Source: CALVGQ01 sp031551965
GTDB taxonomy: Bacteria; Bacillota_I; Bacilli_A; Erysipelotrichales; Erysipelotrichaceae
Direction: 5' to 3'
Assembly (NCBI GenBank): GCA_031551965.1
Contig: JAVBMW010000017.1
Span: forward strand, 55,242-119,241
Length of the DNA stretch: 64,000 nt
Part shown: positions 32,430 to 42,228 of the stretch, piece by piece
How positions within the stretch are numbered: the first letter of the stretch is position 1
Layout of the letters: each line of letters begins with the position of its first letter
The notes under the pieces: generated by a model
The model's input: only the letters and a program-made list of their open reading frames with translations
The model's database searches: none
What the model was told of the DNA's origin: nothing
Program-made: the position numbers and the translations under genes

Positions 32430-33359
32430 TTAATCATTTAATAGCTGATTTTGAAGAATATTTAGGCATTTTTTAACGTTTTCAAGAGATAAATTTTTAA
32501 CTCCAGCTGCATAAGCATGTCCACCACCATTAAATTGGCTTGCAATATCATTAATGACATGCGTTTTACTTCTGATTGATCCATTAAATAAACCATTTTC
32601 TTCTTCAGTAAATAAGCACCAAGTATTTATTTCTTTAATTTTTTGATACTGAATAATATGCTCTCTAGCATGACTTGCACTTAATCCAAAAGATTCAAAA
32701 TCCTCTTTCATTAATATGCAGTAAGCTAATCCCCCTTCTATAACTTCTATTCTACTACGAACCATTGAAGCAAATTGAAATGTTTTAAAATTGATTTCGA
32801 AAACATCCATATTGCATTTAGGAATATTAATTCCTAATTCAGTTAGCTTCGACGCAATATACAAAGTATTCGCAGTCGTATTATTCGTTGTAAAAGAAGC
32901 TGAATCAGTAAGTATTCCATAATATAAAGTTGTCGCAACTTTTAAAGATAAACAATATTCTGATTCGAGAAACATTTGAGCTAAGTATTCACAAGTAGCA
33001 GCCATTTTTGTATTACGAATATCAATATCCATAAAGTCATCACCTTTAGGATGATGATCAATGACAAGAACTTTTTTAGCAAGACTAAAACGACTGTCAT
33101 CAACTCTATCTGAAGCTGAAGAATCCAATACAATAGCAATACTATTGATTATTACTTCATCATCAATAACATCAAAAGGTTCAAACTCAACATTACTTGA
33201 TCCTTGTCCTAAACAATATACTTTTTTATCAGGAAAATTCTCATTAAGCCAATATTTAAGTCCAAATTGAGCACCTAATGCATCCATATCTGGATTTATA
33301 TGTCTAAAAATACAAATTGATTCTTCATTTTGAATTAACTCAAAAAAGGCACTAAACAT
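32430..33359 (-). CDS. nrnA: DHH-family phosphoesterase NrnA (nanoRNase/pAp phosphatase)
   Basis: Hydrolyses short oligoribonucleotides and 3',5'-bisphosphate nucleotides such as pAp. The 309-residue protein has the DHH motifs: HINPDMDALG (about residues 19-28), AIVLDSSASDR (about 74-84), VIDHHPKGDD (about 96-105), and the DHHA1 C-terminal domain ending QFNGGGHAYAAGVKN with the GGGH motif that binds substrate. It is 4 bases from the ackA stop region and probably co-transcribed. No c-di-AMP GGDEF or PAS regions are attached, so it is NrnA rather than GdpP. Confidence 0.9.
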   Translation of the reverse strand: MFSAFFELIQNEESICIFRHINPDMDALGAQFGLKYWLNENFPDKKVYCLGQGSSNVEFEPFDVIDDEVIINSIAIVLDSSASDRVDDSRFSLAKKVLVIDHHPKGDDFMDIDIRNTKMAATCEYLAQMFLESEYCLSLKVATTLYYGILTDSASFTTNNTTANTLYIASKLTELGINIPKCNMDVFEINFKTFQFASMVRSRIEVIEGGLAYCILMKEDFESFGLSASHAREHIIQYQKIKEINTWCLFTEEENGLFNGSIRSKTHVINDIASQFNGGGHAYAAGVKNLSLENVKKCLNILQNQLLND

Positions 33360-33363
33360 GATT

Positions 33364-34578
33364 TTATAAACCTAATAAACGAACTGTATCGCGTGCAATT
33401 ACCAATTCTTCATTAGTAGGAACGATCCAAACACTAACTTTAGAATTATCAGTGCTAAGCTTAACTTCTTCTCCACGAGTTTTGTCATTAAGATCATAAT
33501 TGATTTCTAAACCTAACGCAGACTCTAAAGATTCAAGTACCATATGACGTAAACGCATATCGTTTTCTCCTACTCCTGCAGTAAATGCAATTGCATCACA
33601 ACCACCCATTTGCATTATGTAACCACCGATCACATTGATAATGCGATTAACGTACATTTTTTGAGTTAAGATAGCACGTGGATTTCCTTCGAGCACACCA
33701 TTTTCAACATCTCGAGCATCACTTGAAATTCCACTTATTCCAAGCATACCAGATTTTTTATTTAAAACACTATCGATTTCATCAGGAGTTAATCCAGTTT
33801 TTTTCATCATATAAGGTATGATAGCTGGATCAATATCTCCAGAACGAGTACCCATCATGATTCCTGCAAGTGGAGTAAATCCCATAGAAGTATTTATACA
33901 TTTTCCATCTTTAACAGCTGTGATCGAAGCTCCATTTCCTAAGTGACAAGTAATGATTTTTGTGCCAACAAGTTCAGTATTCATTAATTCAGCAGTTCTT
34001 TTAGAAACAAATGAATGAGAAGTACCATGTGCACCATAACGACGAACTTTGTAGTCTGTATACCATTCATATGGTACAGCGTACATATATGTATCAGGCT
34101 CCATTGTTTGATGGAAAGCCGTATCAAACACAAAAATATTACCACAATTAGGTAGTGCATTTTTAAATGCTACATAACCACCGGCATTAGCACGATTGTG
34201 TAGTGGAGCGAGTTCAGCATATTCCATAACTTTTGCATATGTTTCATCATTACATACACAACTATCTTGGAAATAGTCTCCTCCTTGAACTACACGGTGA
34301 CCTGCCCCTTTGATTTCATCTAATGATGCAACAACTTTGTGGTCAACCAATGCAGCTAATAACATTTGTACTGCAACTTCATGGTTTGGAATATCACAAT
34401 TTGTAGTGTGTTTTTCACCATTATACTTAATAGTAAAAATCCCATCATTTTTCCCAGGAGTTAATTCTAATCCTATTCTTTCGACAATCCCGGAACATAA
34501 TACCTCTTCTTCAGGCATATTGTAGAGTTGAAACTTTAATGAAGATGATCCTGCATTAACTGAAATTACTTTGCTCAT
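33364..34578 (-). CDS. ackA: Acetate kinase
   Basis: Makes ATP and acetate from acetyl-phosphate; fermentative energy yield. 404 residues starting VISVNAGSSSLKFQLY, with acetate kinase signatures including HRVVQGGDYF, VFDTAFHQTMEP, GAHGTSHSFVSKR, LGNGASITAV, GTRSGDIDPA and a C-terminal FTAGVGEND. The start at 34578 follows AAGGAGGAAAAT; the upstream TTG-type extension lacks family similarity. Followed by nrnA and preceded by ylxM with a 10-base gap. Some codons suggest high expression. Confidence 0.97.
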   Translation of the reverse strand: MSKVISVNAGSSSLKFQLYNMPEEEVLCSGIVERIGLELTPGKNDGIFTIKYNGEKHTTNCDIPNHEVAVQMLLAALVDHKVVASLDEIKGAGHRVVQGGDYFQDSCVCNDETYAKVMEYAELAPLHNRANAGGYVAFKNALPNCGNIFVFDTAFHQTMEPDTYMYAVPYEWYTDYKVRRYGAHGTSHSFVSKRTAELMNTELVGTKIITCHLGNGASITAVKDGKCINTSMGFTPLAGIMMGTRSGDIDPAIIPYMMKKTGLTPDEIDSVLNKKSGMLGISGISSDARDVENGVLEGNPRAILTQKMYVNRIINVIGGYIMQMGGCDAIAFTAGVGENDMRLRHMVLESLESALGLEINYDLNDKTRGEEVKLSTDNSKVSVWIVPTNEELVIARDTVRLLGL

Positions 34579-34588
34579 ATTTTCCTCC

Positions 34589-34903
34589 TTATTCAGTATC
34601 TTTACATTTTGAAACGATTTCACTTACTTCTTTTATATTTAAAGCATCCAATTTTTCATAATAACTTAAACGCTTCATATATCTTGAATAATTTTCTAAT
34701 TTACTTTCATAATCCAATAAAATTGATTCTGTTCTTTTGATCAAATCATAAACCGCTGTTCGACTTGTATTTAAAATCTCTGCGATCTCAGAATATGAAT
34801 AATCTTCCCTATAATAATAGGACATGACTTCTTTTTGTTTATCTGTCAAACAGTTTTCATAAAAATCAAGATAGAAATTCATTTGTTCAGTTTTATTCAA
34901 CAT
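34589..34903 (-). CDS. ylxM: YlxM/p13-like helix-turn-helix protein
   Basis: A 104-residue helix-turn-helix protein of the YlxM (UPF0122) family, which binds or modulates the SRP GTPases. The sigma-region-4-like HTH is at LTDKQKEVMSYYYRED through YSEIAEILNTSRTAVYDLIK (about residues 20-58). Its start overlaps the ftsY stop by 11 bases, the classical ftsY-ylxM coupling. In most Firmicutes ffh follows; here ackA does, so ffh has moved elsewhere. Confidence 0.9.
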   Translation of the reverse strand: MLNKTEQMNFYLDFYENCLTDKQKEVMSYYYREDYSYSEIAEILNTSRTAVYDLIKRTESILLDYESKLENYSRYMKRLSYYEKLDALNIKEVSEIVSKCKDTE

Positions 34904-35864
34904 GACTAATTCCTTCAGTAATACTATAAATATAAGTTTCTAATTCAAAAGGTCTTAAATCATCATCTTTTTCACCTAACCCTACAAAATAAACTGGGAT
35001 TTGTAGAATATCTTTAATAGCTAAAATAATACCACCTTTGGCTGTACCATCCATTTTTGTTAAAATCAAACCAGTCACATCTGTTGCTTCTTTAAATAGT
35101 TTAGCCTGTGACAATCCATTTTGACCAGTTGTAGAATCCAATACTAACCAAACATGATGTGGAGCATTTTCAATTTCGCGTCCGATCACTTTTCTCATTT
35201 TAGAAAGCTCATTCATTAAATTAACTTTGTTTTGAAGTCTTCCCGCAGTGTCACATAACAACACATCAATGTTATTCTCTTTTGCAAATCTACAGCCATC
35301 CACTAAGACACTACTTGGATCTTGTTTCAAATTTCCTTTGATGCAAGGTATATTTAGATTGTTAGCCCAACGTTCTAGTTGATCTACTGCACCTGCTCTG
35401 AATGTATCTGCTGCAACAACTGCAACTTTTTTTCCTTCATCGCGATATTTTTTTGCAAGCTTAGCAACTGTAGTTGTTTTTCCTGCTCCATTGACTCCAA
35501 CCATCAAAATTACAGTACAACCATTTTCTTGAAAAATTACTTCTGGATCATGATCATCTTGATATAATTCCATCATACATTCAATAAGTAGATCGATTGT
35601 GTCTGGATAACTTAAATTAGCTTCTTTTTTGCTTTTTTCTTTAAGTCTTTCACAGATTTTGTCAGCAGTTTCAATACCTACATCACTTTCCAACAAACAA
35701 ATCATCAATGACTCTAAAAAATCATCAGTTACACCTTTAAATCCAAATGCAAATCGACTAAGTTTCTCTGTAAATGTTTCTTTTGTTTTACTAAACCCTT
35801 TTAAATATTTATCGTTCTCTTCTTTTTTAGAAAATTGATCTTTGATCTTAGTAAAAAATCCCAT
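34893..35864 (-). CDS. ftsY: Signal recognition particle receptor FtsY
   Basis: GTPase that docks ribosome-SRP complexes at the membrane. 323 residues. N-domain (about 20-100), then G-domain motifs GVNGAGKTTTVAKLA (about 118-132), AADTFRAGAVDQL, DTAGRLQNK, TKMDGTAKGG and VGLGEKDDDLRPF. The short N terminus lacks the acidic A-domain, as usual in Gram-positives. Start and stop overlap smc (1 base) and ylxM (11 bases), so smc-ftsY-ylxM is one coupled unit. Confidence 0.97.
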   Translation of the reverse strand: MGFFTKIKDQFSKKEENDKYLKGFSKTKETFTEKLSRFAFGFKGVTDDFLESLMICLLESDVGIETADKICERLKEKSKKEANLSYPDTIDLLIECMMELYQDDHDPEVIFQENGCTVILMVGVNGAGKTTTVAKLAKKYRDEGKKVAVVAADTFRAGAVDQLERWANNLNIPCIKGNLKQDPSSVLVDGCRFAKENNIDVLLCDTAGRLQNKVNLMNELSKMRKVIGREIENAPHHVWLVLDSTTGQNGLSQAKLFKEATDVTGLILTKMDGTAKGGIILAIKDILQIPVYFVGLGEKDDDLRPFELETYIYSITEGISHVE

Positions 35865-38803
35865 TAGTGTACCTCACTTACTGAGTCAGCTAAACTCTTC
35901 GCTTCTTTAAGTTCAACTTTAAGCATTTGTGATACACCTTGTTTTTGCATCGTAACTCCATACAAGATATCACATTGTTCCATTGTACCTGGACGGTGAG
36001 TAACGACAATAAATTGTGTATCATCACTAAAGTTCTTTAAATAACGAGCCACTCGTTCAACATTTGCCTGATCAAGAGCAGCTTCAATTTCATCAAATAT
36101 ACAAAGTGGAACATGCCTAACTTTTAATATTGAGAATAGAACGCTGATTGCGATCAAACTCTTTTCTCCTCCACTAAATAAGCGAATGTTTTGAACTTGT
36201 TTTCCAGGAGGTTGAACATCAATATCAACTCCTGTATTTAAAATATCGGTAGGATCTTCCAAAAATAACTTTGCCTTCCCACCACCAAACAATACTCTAA
36301 ATGTTTCATTGAATTCCGCATTGATTTTATCAAACATTTCTTTAAATAACTTGGTCATTACATCATCCATTTCATCAATGGCATTTAGGATTTTATCTCT
36401 ACTTTCAAGAAGATCATCTCTTTGTTTGACTAAGAATTCATAACGTTCATTCACTTCCAAAAATTCTTCAGGAGCATTCATATTGATATTTCCCAATGCT
36501 TCTATTTCTGAACGTAATTTTAATACTTCTTCCTTTGCATTTGAGTAATCAAACTCTTCTATTTTTGACTTTGCAAATTCAAAAGTGAGTTCATATTCAC
36601 TAGCTAATCGATTTAACGAAGATTCCAATCGAGTTGTAATTCTAGCTCGATCGATTTGGACAGCTCTTTCACTAGCTACCGCAAGTTCTAATTCTTTACG
36701 AATTTGACGTATTTGTTGCTCCTTACGTTCAATTTCTGTAGTTAGTTTCATTCGTGTTTCACGTTTGACTTTAATTGAAGTTGTTATTTCGTCCCTGGTT
36801 GTATAGCATGTATTTAATTGTTCAATTAATGAGTCTGCGAAATTTAACTCACCTAGTGATTGATCCTCATTAGGTACTAAAGTTTCATAATCACTTTTTA
36901 AACGTTCATATTTCGCTCTTTTCGCTTCAACTACTGGTTCAAGTTGTGCAAGATTAATCCTTTTTTCCATTAATTGAGATTCAAGCTCTGCTTTTTTACT
37001 ATTCGCAACTGAATAGTTTTTTTGTGCTAACTCAACAAGAGCTTCTTGAGAGATCAATTTTTCTTTGACCTCGTTCAATTCTTTTTCAGCAGTCATGAGT
37101 GAAGTAGAATTTTTGATCTTCCCCCCTGTCATTGAACCACCTTTATGAATTACATCACCATCCAATGTAACGATTTTATAATTAAATCCAAGCAAATCAG
37201 CTAATTTGTTACCATTAACTAATTTATCTGTCACAATTACATTTTGAAGTAAACTTTTATTGACGATTTCAAATTGTGCATCACAATCGACAAAATCACT
37301 TGCTACACCTAAATAGCCTTCGGTATTATTACAAATGATTTGATGATTTTCATTTATTGATCTTTCGACACATACTCGAGTAGGTAAGAATGTAGCTCGA
37401 CCGCTTTGATTTCTCTTTAAGAAGTCGATGGCTTTTCTCGCAGCTGCTTCATCAGTTGTGACAATATTGAACATTGCTCCACCTAATGCCACAGCGATTG
37501 CTTCTTCATATCCGTTATGAGGAATCAAAGATTGAGCTACAACACCAAGTACACCCGGAAAACTAGACTGATTATCCATAACTGATTTTACACCGGCCTG
37601 AGAATTGAAAGGTTCTTTGATCATGTTTTCAAGAATTTCCTTACGGTTTTGAAGTCTTCTTAAAAACAAATTAGCTTCTTCATTCTTTTGTGAACTTTCA
37701 ACGATCTCTATTGCAGTACTTGATAATTGGGTAGAAAGCAACTCAACATCAATATTGATCTGCTCAATACGTTTTGTACGATCTTCATACTCAAATCTTG
37801 CTTCATCAAGTAAGCTAGCTATTTCTTTTGTTTTTTCTTCAATGTTTCCTACTTCAATTGCATATTTTCTTTTTTCATCAACTTCAATTTTACGTGTTTC
37901 TAGAATTTGGATTTCTTTAACCGTTTTGATCAAATTTTCCTGCATTCTATTAATTTCAATTTCTAACATATTAGCTTGAGATTTAGCTTCAACATTAGCT
38001 GTATCATGCATTTGAATAGTTGCGTTATGCATTGCCGTTTGACTTTCGATCGTAAACAAAGTCGCATCAGCTTGCTCAATACCATTTTTTTCTGTTTCAA
38101 TTTCATTTACTAAAACAGCGATTTCTATTTCTTTTAATCGGTCTTTTTTCTCACGATAAATTTCAGCTTTTTTCGCTTGTCTACGTAAAGGATTAACCTG
38201 TCTTTCAAGTTCATTAACTATATCCGCAACACGATCAAGATTTTCTTTAGTTCTTTCTAATTTAGAAAGTGATTCAATTTTTCTTTTTTTATATTTACTT
38301 ACGCCTGCAGCTTCTTCAAAAATAGCACGTCGATCAATTGGTTTTGACTCTGCAAAGCTTGAGATATTACCTTGTGAAATCATCGATAACGAGTCTTTTC
38401 CTAAGCCTGTATCTAAAATCAAATCTGTAATATCCTTTAATCTACACGGAACACGATTGATTAAATATTCACCTTCAGCTGAGTTGCGATATATTCTACG
38501 AGTTACTTCTATTTCCTCTGAATCATAATTTAATGTATGATTTCCATTATCAAAAACTAAAGTTACTTCAGCTAATGAGACCATTTTTCGATCTGCACTA
38601 CCTGCAAAAATAACATCGGTCATTGTTGTACCTCGAAGTGATTTTACTGATTGTTCACCAAGTACCCAACGAACTGCGTCAGTAATATTACTTTTACCAC
38701 AACCATTTGGACCTACAACACCAGTAATCGGATGATCGAAGGCAATAACTACTTTATCAGCAAATGACTTGAAACCTTGCATTTCAACTCGTTTTAAAAA
38801 CAT
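35864..38803 (-). CDS. smc: Chromosome segregation protein SMC with short arms
   Basis: SMC ATPase of the ScpAB condensin complex. N-terminal head with Walker A GPNGCGKSNITDAVRWVLG (residues 31-49); hinge at about 415-565 (FPGVLGVVAQ through GGSMTGGK); C-terminal head with signature LFSGGEKSLIAISVLFS and Walker B LCIFDEIEAALD. It totals 979 residues, about 200 fewer than the 1180 or so of common bacterial SMCs. The heads and hinge look complete; both coiled-coil arms are shorter by roughly the same amount (about 95 residues each), judged from motif positions. Upstream of ftsY as in other Firmicutes. Confidence 0.95.
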   Translation of the reverse strand: MFLKRVEMQGFKSFADKVVIAFDHPITGVVGPNGCGKSNITDAVRWVLGEQSVKSLRGTTMTDVIFAGSADRKMVSLAEVTLVFDNGNHTLNYDSEEIEVTRRIYRNSAEGEYLINRVPCRLKDITDLILDTGLGKDSLSMISQGNISSFAESKPIDRRAIFEEAAGVSKYKKRKIESLSKLERTKENLDRVADIVNELERQVNPLRRQAKKAEIYREKKDRLKEIEIAVLVNEIETEKNGIEQADATLFTIESQTAMHNATIQMHDTANVEAKSQANMLEIEINRMQENLIKTVKEIQILETRKIEVDEKRKYAIEVGNIEEKTKEIASLLDEARFEYEDRTKRIEQINIDVELLSTQLSSTAIEIVESSQKNEEANLFLRRLQNRKEILENMIKEPFNSQAGVKSVMDNQSSFPGVLGVVAQSLIPHNGYEEAIAVALGGAMFNIVTTDEAAARKAIDFLKRNQSGRATFLPTRVCVERSINENHQIICNNTEGYLGVASDFVDCDAQFEIVNKSLLQNVIVTDKLVNGNKLADLLGFNYKIVTLDGDVIHKGGSMTGGKIKNSTSLMTAEKELNEVKEKLISQEALVELAQKNYSVANSKKAELESQLMEKRINLAQLEPVVEAKRAKYERLKSDYETLVPNEDQSLGELNFADSLIEQLNTCYTTRDEITTSIKVKRETRMKLTTEIERKEQQIRQIRKELELAVASERAVQIDRARITTRLESSLNRLASEYELTFEFAKSKIEEFDYSNAKEEVLKLRSEIEALGNINMNAPEEFLEVNERYEFLVKQRDDLLESRDKILNAIDEMDDVMTKLFKEMFDKINAEFNETFRVLFGGGKAKLFLEDPTDILNTGVDIDVQPPGKQVQNIRLFSGGEKSLIAISVLFSILKVRHVPLCIFDEIEAALDQANVERVARYLKNFSDDTQFIVVTHRPGTMEQCDILYGVTMQKQGVSQMLKVELKEAKSLADSVSEVH

Positions 38804-38860
38804 AGTGATCCTCCTAACTGTACCAAGGTATTATATCAAACTTACACACAAAAAAATATA

Positions 38861-38893
38861 AAAAAATGCTTAATCATACTGATTTAAGCGTTT
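38861..38893 (-). terminator. Terminator after mscL
   Basis: GCTTAA / TTAAGC stem (38868-38873, 38884-38889) with T run on the minus strand; it overlaps the mscL stop and separates mscL from smc. Confidence 0.8.
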
Positions 38894-39291
38894 TTTTGGT
38901 CTTTTAATAAGTCTCTAATTTCTTCTAGCAGCAGTTCTTCATTCGATTTTACAGGAACTGGTGCTGGTTCCTCTTCTTTTTTACGTTTGAAACTATTCAA
39001 CAAACGAATAAATATAAAAATTGAAAAGGCTACGATCACAAAATCAAGAACATTTTGTAAAAAAGATCCAATCAATAAATATACAGATTCCTCACCACGC
39101 TCGACAATAAGTATTTTAATATTATTGAAATTAACACTTCCTAATATCCCTGCAAAACAAGGCATGATGACATCATTTACTAAAGAAGTAACAATCTTAG
39201 AAAAAGCAGATCCGATAATTACCCCCACAGCCATATCCAACACATTTCCTTTTAAGGCAAATGTTTTGAACTCATTTAAAAATTTTTTCAT
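38884..39291 (-). CDS. mscL: Large-conductance mechanosensitive channel
   Basis: Emergency release channel opened by membrane tension. 135 residues beginning MKKFLNEFKTFALKGNVLDM; the first membrane helix is AVGVIIGSAFSKIVTSLVND (typical MscL pore), the second at about residues 72-96 (IGSFLQNVLDFVIVAFSIFI), and a charged C-terminal helix ends EEIRDLLKDQ. The ATG at 39291 after GGAGAAAGA is preferred over an upstream in-frame ATG at 39330, which would lie in the end of the U32 gene. It overlaps that gene by 20 bases. Confidence 0.96.
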   Translation of the reverse strand: MKKFLNEFKTFALKGNVLDMAVGVIIGSAFSKIVTSLVNDVIMPCFAGILGSVNFNNIKILIVERGEESVYLLIGSFLQNVLDFVIVAFSIFIFIRLLNSFKRKKEEEPAPVPVKSNEELLLEEIRDLLKDQKNA

Positions 39292-41536
39292 TTCTTTTTC
39301 TCCATTCTTTAACTTGATTATCTGATTCAATTGTAAAATGAATATAAGGTAAAATCAACTTTGAAATTTCACGAAGTTCAAAGTTTTCCGCTTCAAGAAT
39401 CAAACTATGACATCGATCATCACTACTTAGAATAAATTGATCTCCTTTTTTGTTTTGAAGTTTATATTCATCGGATTTACAACGATGACAATTCATTTTT
39501 TTACCATCTTCTAAAACAGTATTAAGCAAACAATATTTTGATATCATACAACGACGATGTCCATATGTAAGCATGGCAACTTGCGGTAATCGTTTCCTCT
39601 TCTTTAGGTACTCTTCAATCATTTGTTCAACTTGTTCAACATTCATTTCAGTAGAAGCAATAATACCATTTACACCACATTTCATTAAGAATTGAATTGC
39701 GTAACTATTTGTAACATTCAAATCAGATCCTGCAATTATTATTTGTGATTGGTCAAAATCAATAGTTTCTAATGCACCTAATTGATTAATGATTATTTGT
39801 TGTCGAATTAAATGCTCACGACTTTCAGAAACAAGTTGTCCAACTTGACCACAATTCTCAAATTTATCCAAAACTGTTTTACGACTGCTAAATAGCTGAA
39901 TTTTATCATTTTGAAGGTTTTCAAACTGATCGATTTTGTCCACTTCTATAATTGCTGAAGGCAATAGGTTATCATTTTTTCTAATTGAATAAGTTCTAAT
40001 GTTATGAATTCGTTTTACTTGTATTCTTTTTTCATTTAAACATTCTATCGCAAGTCTTCGAATTTCATTGATTGTCTTTAAACTTAAAAATAAATTATCA
40101 TCTGATACAATTTCAATTGATTCATATTCATAAACAGTATCTTTGATTTTAGAGATTTGTTCAATGATTTTTTCTTTAGTAACGGCTATTTTTTGGGCAG
40201 TTTGACATAACTCTTCACTAGTGACTTCAACTTGATTGACACCATCACTGACTTGAATGATCAATGGTTGATTAATGATCGCAATACATTTGATTTTAAT
40301 CAAAACTGGTTCATAAAAAGAGCTTAATTTTGATGTAATATCATTACATTGAACACTATCTGTAGTAAGCAAAACCTCATCATTTGGGTAAAATCTTTGT
40401 TTTAAGTTTGTTTCTAGAAAAATCACATCATTTTTTTGAGCACTATTCACAAGATGTTCATCGATCGCTATTCGATTTGCGATCATTCCAAAATCATAAT
40501 TTTTGGACACGATTCGAATTCCATCACCTTGATGAAGTGGGTTAATAAGTTTTATCATTATTCCTTTTGGGGTACTATGAATCACTTTCCCTAATACTAT
40601 ACCTTGGTGATTAGGACGATAATAATTAACTAAATCCAGTCCTTTTTGATTAAAAAGATGTCCTGTTGTAAACCCTCGATTAAATAATTTCTTTAAACTA
40701 TCCAGATTTTCCTGATCTTGTGTATAAACCTGATTTAACATAACCTTATCGATTGCTTCTCGATATTGACGAACCACTTCATAAACATACTCTGGTCTTT
40801 TCATTCGACCTTCAATTTTAAAACTAGTTACACCTGCATCGATTAATTCATTCACATGATCTAGTGTATATAAATCCTTTGGACTAAGTAAATATTCACC
40901 AGTAGTATCAATTTGATGACCAGAAGAATCAATCAAGCTGTACTGAAGCCGACATGGTTGAGCACATTCACCGCGATTACCACTGCGATTTCCAATGTAA
41001 GAACTCATCAAACAACGACCACTATAGCAAACACAAAGTGCTCCATGGACAAAGACTTCAATTTCAATATCTTCTTCACAACATTTTTTAACTAGTTCTA
41101 TTGGTGTTTCTCTAGCTAAAACAACTCTTTTAGCACCATGTTTTCTTGCGAATCGGACACCATCTACATTATGAATATGCATTTGAGTTGAACAATGAAT
41201 TTCAAAATCAGGAAATTGAGCTTCAAGAATCTCAAAAAGACCTAGATCTTGTATGATCAAAGCATCTACTTGGGCATAATAATAAAATTTGATTTGATCG
41301 ATCGCATCTTCAATTTCATGATCGTAAAGTAATGTATTCATTGTCACATAGACTTTAACTCCTCGAATATGACAATATTTAACTGCTTCAATCAATTCTT
41401 CTTTATCAAAATTGTTTGCGAATGCTCGTGCTCCAAACCGTATACCACCTAAATAAACAGCATTCGCTCCTGCTGAAACTGCTGCCTTTAAGCTGTCAAA
41501 CGATCCTGCAGGTGCAAGTAATTCTACAGTTTTCAT
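39272..41536 (-). CDS. U32 family protein (RlhA-like, with DUF3656-type region)
   Basis: A 754-residue protein of the peptidase U32 group. The N-terminal half is a TIM-barrel-like U32 domain: LLAPAGSFDSLKAAVSAGA, AVYLGGIRFGARAF, QIHCSTQMHIHN-like and a Cys-rich cluster CVCYSGRCLMSS ... CAQPCRLQY that probably carries an iron-sulfur site. The second half (DUF3656-like) and a C-terminal Cys set (CMISKYC, CHRCK) suggest RlhA, which hydroxylates 23S rRNA C2501, rather than a peptidase. The start is at the MKTVELL codon. The role as an rRNA-modifying enzyme is from family knowledge; I could not check the catalytic details. Confidence 0.78.
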   Translation of the reverse strand: MKTVELLAPAGSFDSLKAAVSAGANAVYLGGIRFGARAFANNFDKEELIEAVKYCHIRGVKVYVTMNTLLYDHEIEDAIDQIKFYYYAQVDALIIQDLGLFEILEAQFPDFEIHCSTQMHIHNVDGVRFARKHGAKRVVLARETPIELVKKCCEEDIEIEVFVHGALCVCYSGRCLMSSYIGNRSGNRGECAQPCRLQYSLIDSSGHQIDTTGEYLLSPKDLYTLDHVNELIDAGVTSFKIEGRMKRPEYVYEVVRQYREAIDKVMLNQVYTQDQENLDSLKKLFNRGFTTGHLFNQKGLDLVNYYRPNHQGIVLGKVIHSTPKGIMIKLINPLHQGDGIRIVSKNYDFGMIANRIAIDEHLVNSAQKNDVIFLETNLKQRFYPNDEVLLTTDSVQCNDITSKLSSFYEPVLIKIKCIAIINQPLIIQVSDGVNQVEVTSEELCQTAQKIAVTKEKIIEQISKIKDTVYEYESIEIVSDDNLFLSLKTINEIRRLAIECLNEKRIQVKRIHNIRTYSIRKNDNLLPSAIIEVDKIDQFENLQNDKIQLFSSRKTVLDKFENCGQVGQLVSESREHLIRQQIIINQLGALETIDFDQSQIIIAGSDLNVTNSYAIQFLMKCGVNGIIASTEMNVEQVEQMIEEYLKKRKRLPQVAMLTYGHRRCMISKYCLLNTVLEDGKKMNCHRCKSDEYKLQNKKGDQFILSSDDRCHSLILEAENFELREISKLILPYIHFTIESDNQVKEWRKRNEKIFK

Positions 41537-41746
41537 TTAAAACAACCCTTTTAAAACAGTTGCGACACCCATAAAAATCAGTGGCAATCCAAACCATATT
41601 CCTATTAATGTTACACAAAAAACAATCCCTAGAATGATCATAGCCAATCCTAAAATGATCGTAATTACTTTTCCAAATAAACTTAAAATAAAACCTGCAA
41701 TCATAAACAATAAACGAAAAGGAAAAAATAAAATATCGAAAATCAT
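41537..41746 (-). CDS. Small two-helix membrane protein
   Basis: A 69-residue, very hydrophobic protein (MIFDILFFPFRLLFMIAGFI, then a stretch to about residue 60) with two or three membrane segments. No named family recognised. AAGGAGG lies 8 bases before the ATG, and its ATG overlaps the TGA of the preceding glycosylase gene, so it is translationally coupled to it. It directly precedes the U32 gene. Confidence 0.7.
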   Translation of the reverse strand: MIFDILFFPFRLLFMIAGFILSLFGKVITIILGLAMIILGIVFCVTLIGIWFGLPLIFMGVATVLKGLF

Positions 41747-42228
41747 CACAAAACCTCCTTAATCTTACTGTATTCTTCTAACAACTTATCAAACGATGTA
41801 GATGCATTAGCACTACTTGTCGAGGGTAATACTATTCTTTTTATCTCTAGTGTTTTATAGCTTTTTAAAAATAAATCATAAGCTTTTTTTCCATTAAACA
41901 CAAGTAATTCGATCGATGAGTCTTCGATCAATAAATCAATCCTATTTACGACTACATCACGAATACTGGAATCACTACTTTTATGGATTTTACAACTTTT
42001 GATCACATCCCACAACGCTATTTTATTTGCTAAACAGAATTCTATTTTACTTTGTTTATCAATTAATTCAGTATGAAACAATGTTTCCATTACCGGCCAA
42101 AAACGATTAGTTTTGTTTGCATAATAGAAATTATTCTCGCGTGAAATTACAGAAGGAAATGAACCTAAGATAAGTATTTTAGAATTCTTATCTACAATGG
42201 GATCAAAAGGATGGATGATATCACTCAT
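41746..42228 (-). CDS. Hypoxanthine/uracil-DNA glycosylase of the HDG type
   Basis: A 160-residue DNA glycosylase of the uracil-DNA-glycosylase superfamily (family 6, deoxyinosine/hypoxanthine-DNA glycosylase). Seen motifs are KILILGSFPSVISRENNFYY (about residues 17-36), NRFWPVMETLF, and IALWDVIKSC with the LxDVxxxC pattern of the family. It removes deaminated adenine from DNA. It overlaps the sdaA stop by 8 bases and the next small gene by 1 base. The substrate is assigned from family resemblance only. Confidence 0.75.
   Translation of the reverse strand: MSDIIHPFDPIVDKNSKILILGSFPSVISRENNFYYANKTNRFWPVMETLFHTELIDKQSKIEFCLANKIALWDVIKSCKIHKSSDSSIRDVVVNRIDLLIEDSSIELLVFNGKKAYDLFLKSYKTLEIKRIVLPSTSSANASTSFDKLLEEYSKIKEVL

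Noticed and set aside
34310..34525. Antisense frames inside ackA, smc, alaS, polC and other large genes
   Set aside because: They are opposite-strand shadows of well-identified genes with no ribosome sites or family motifs.
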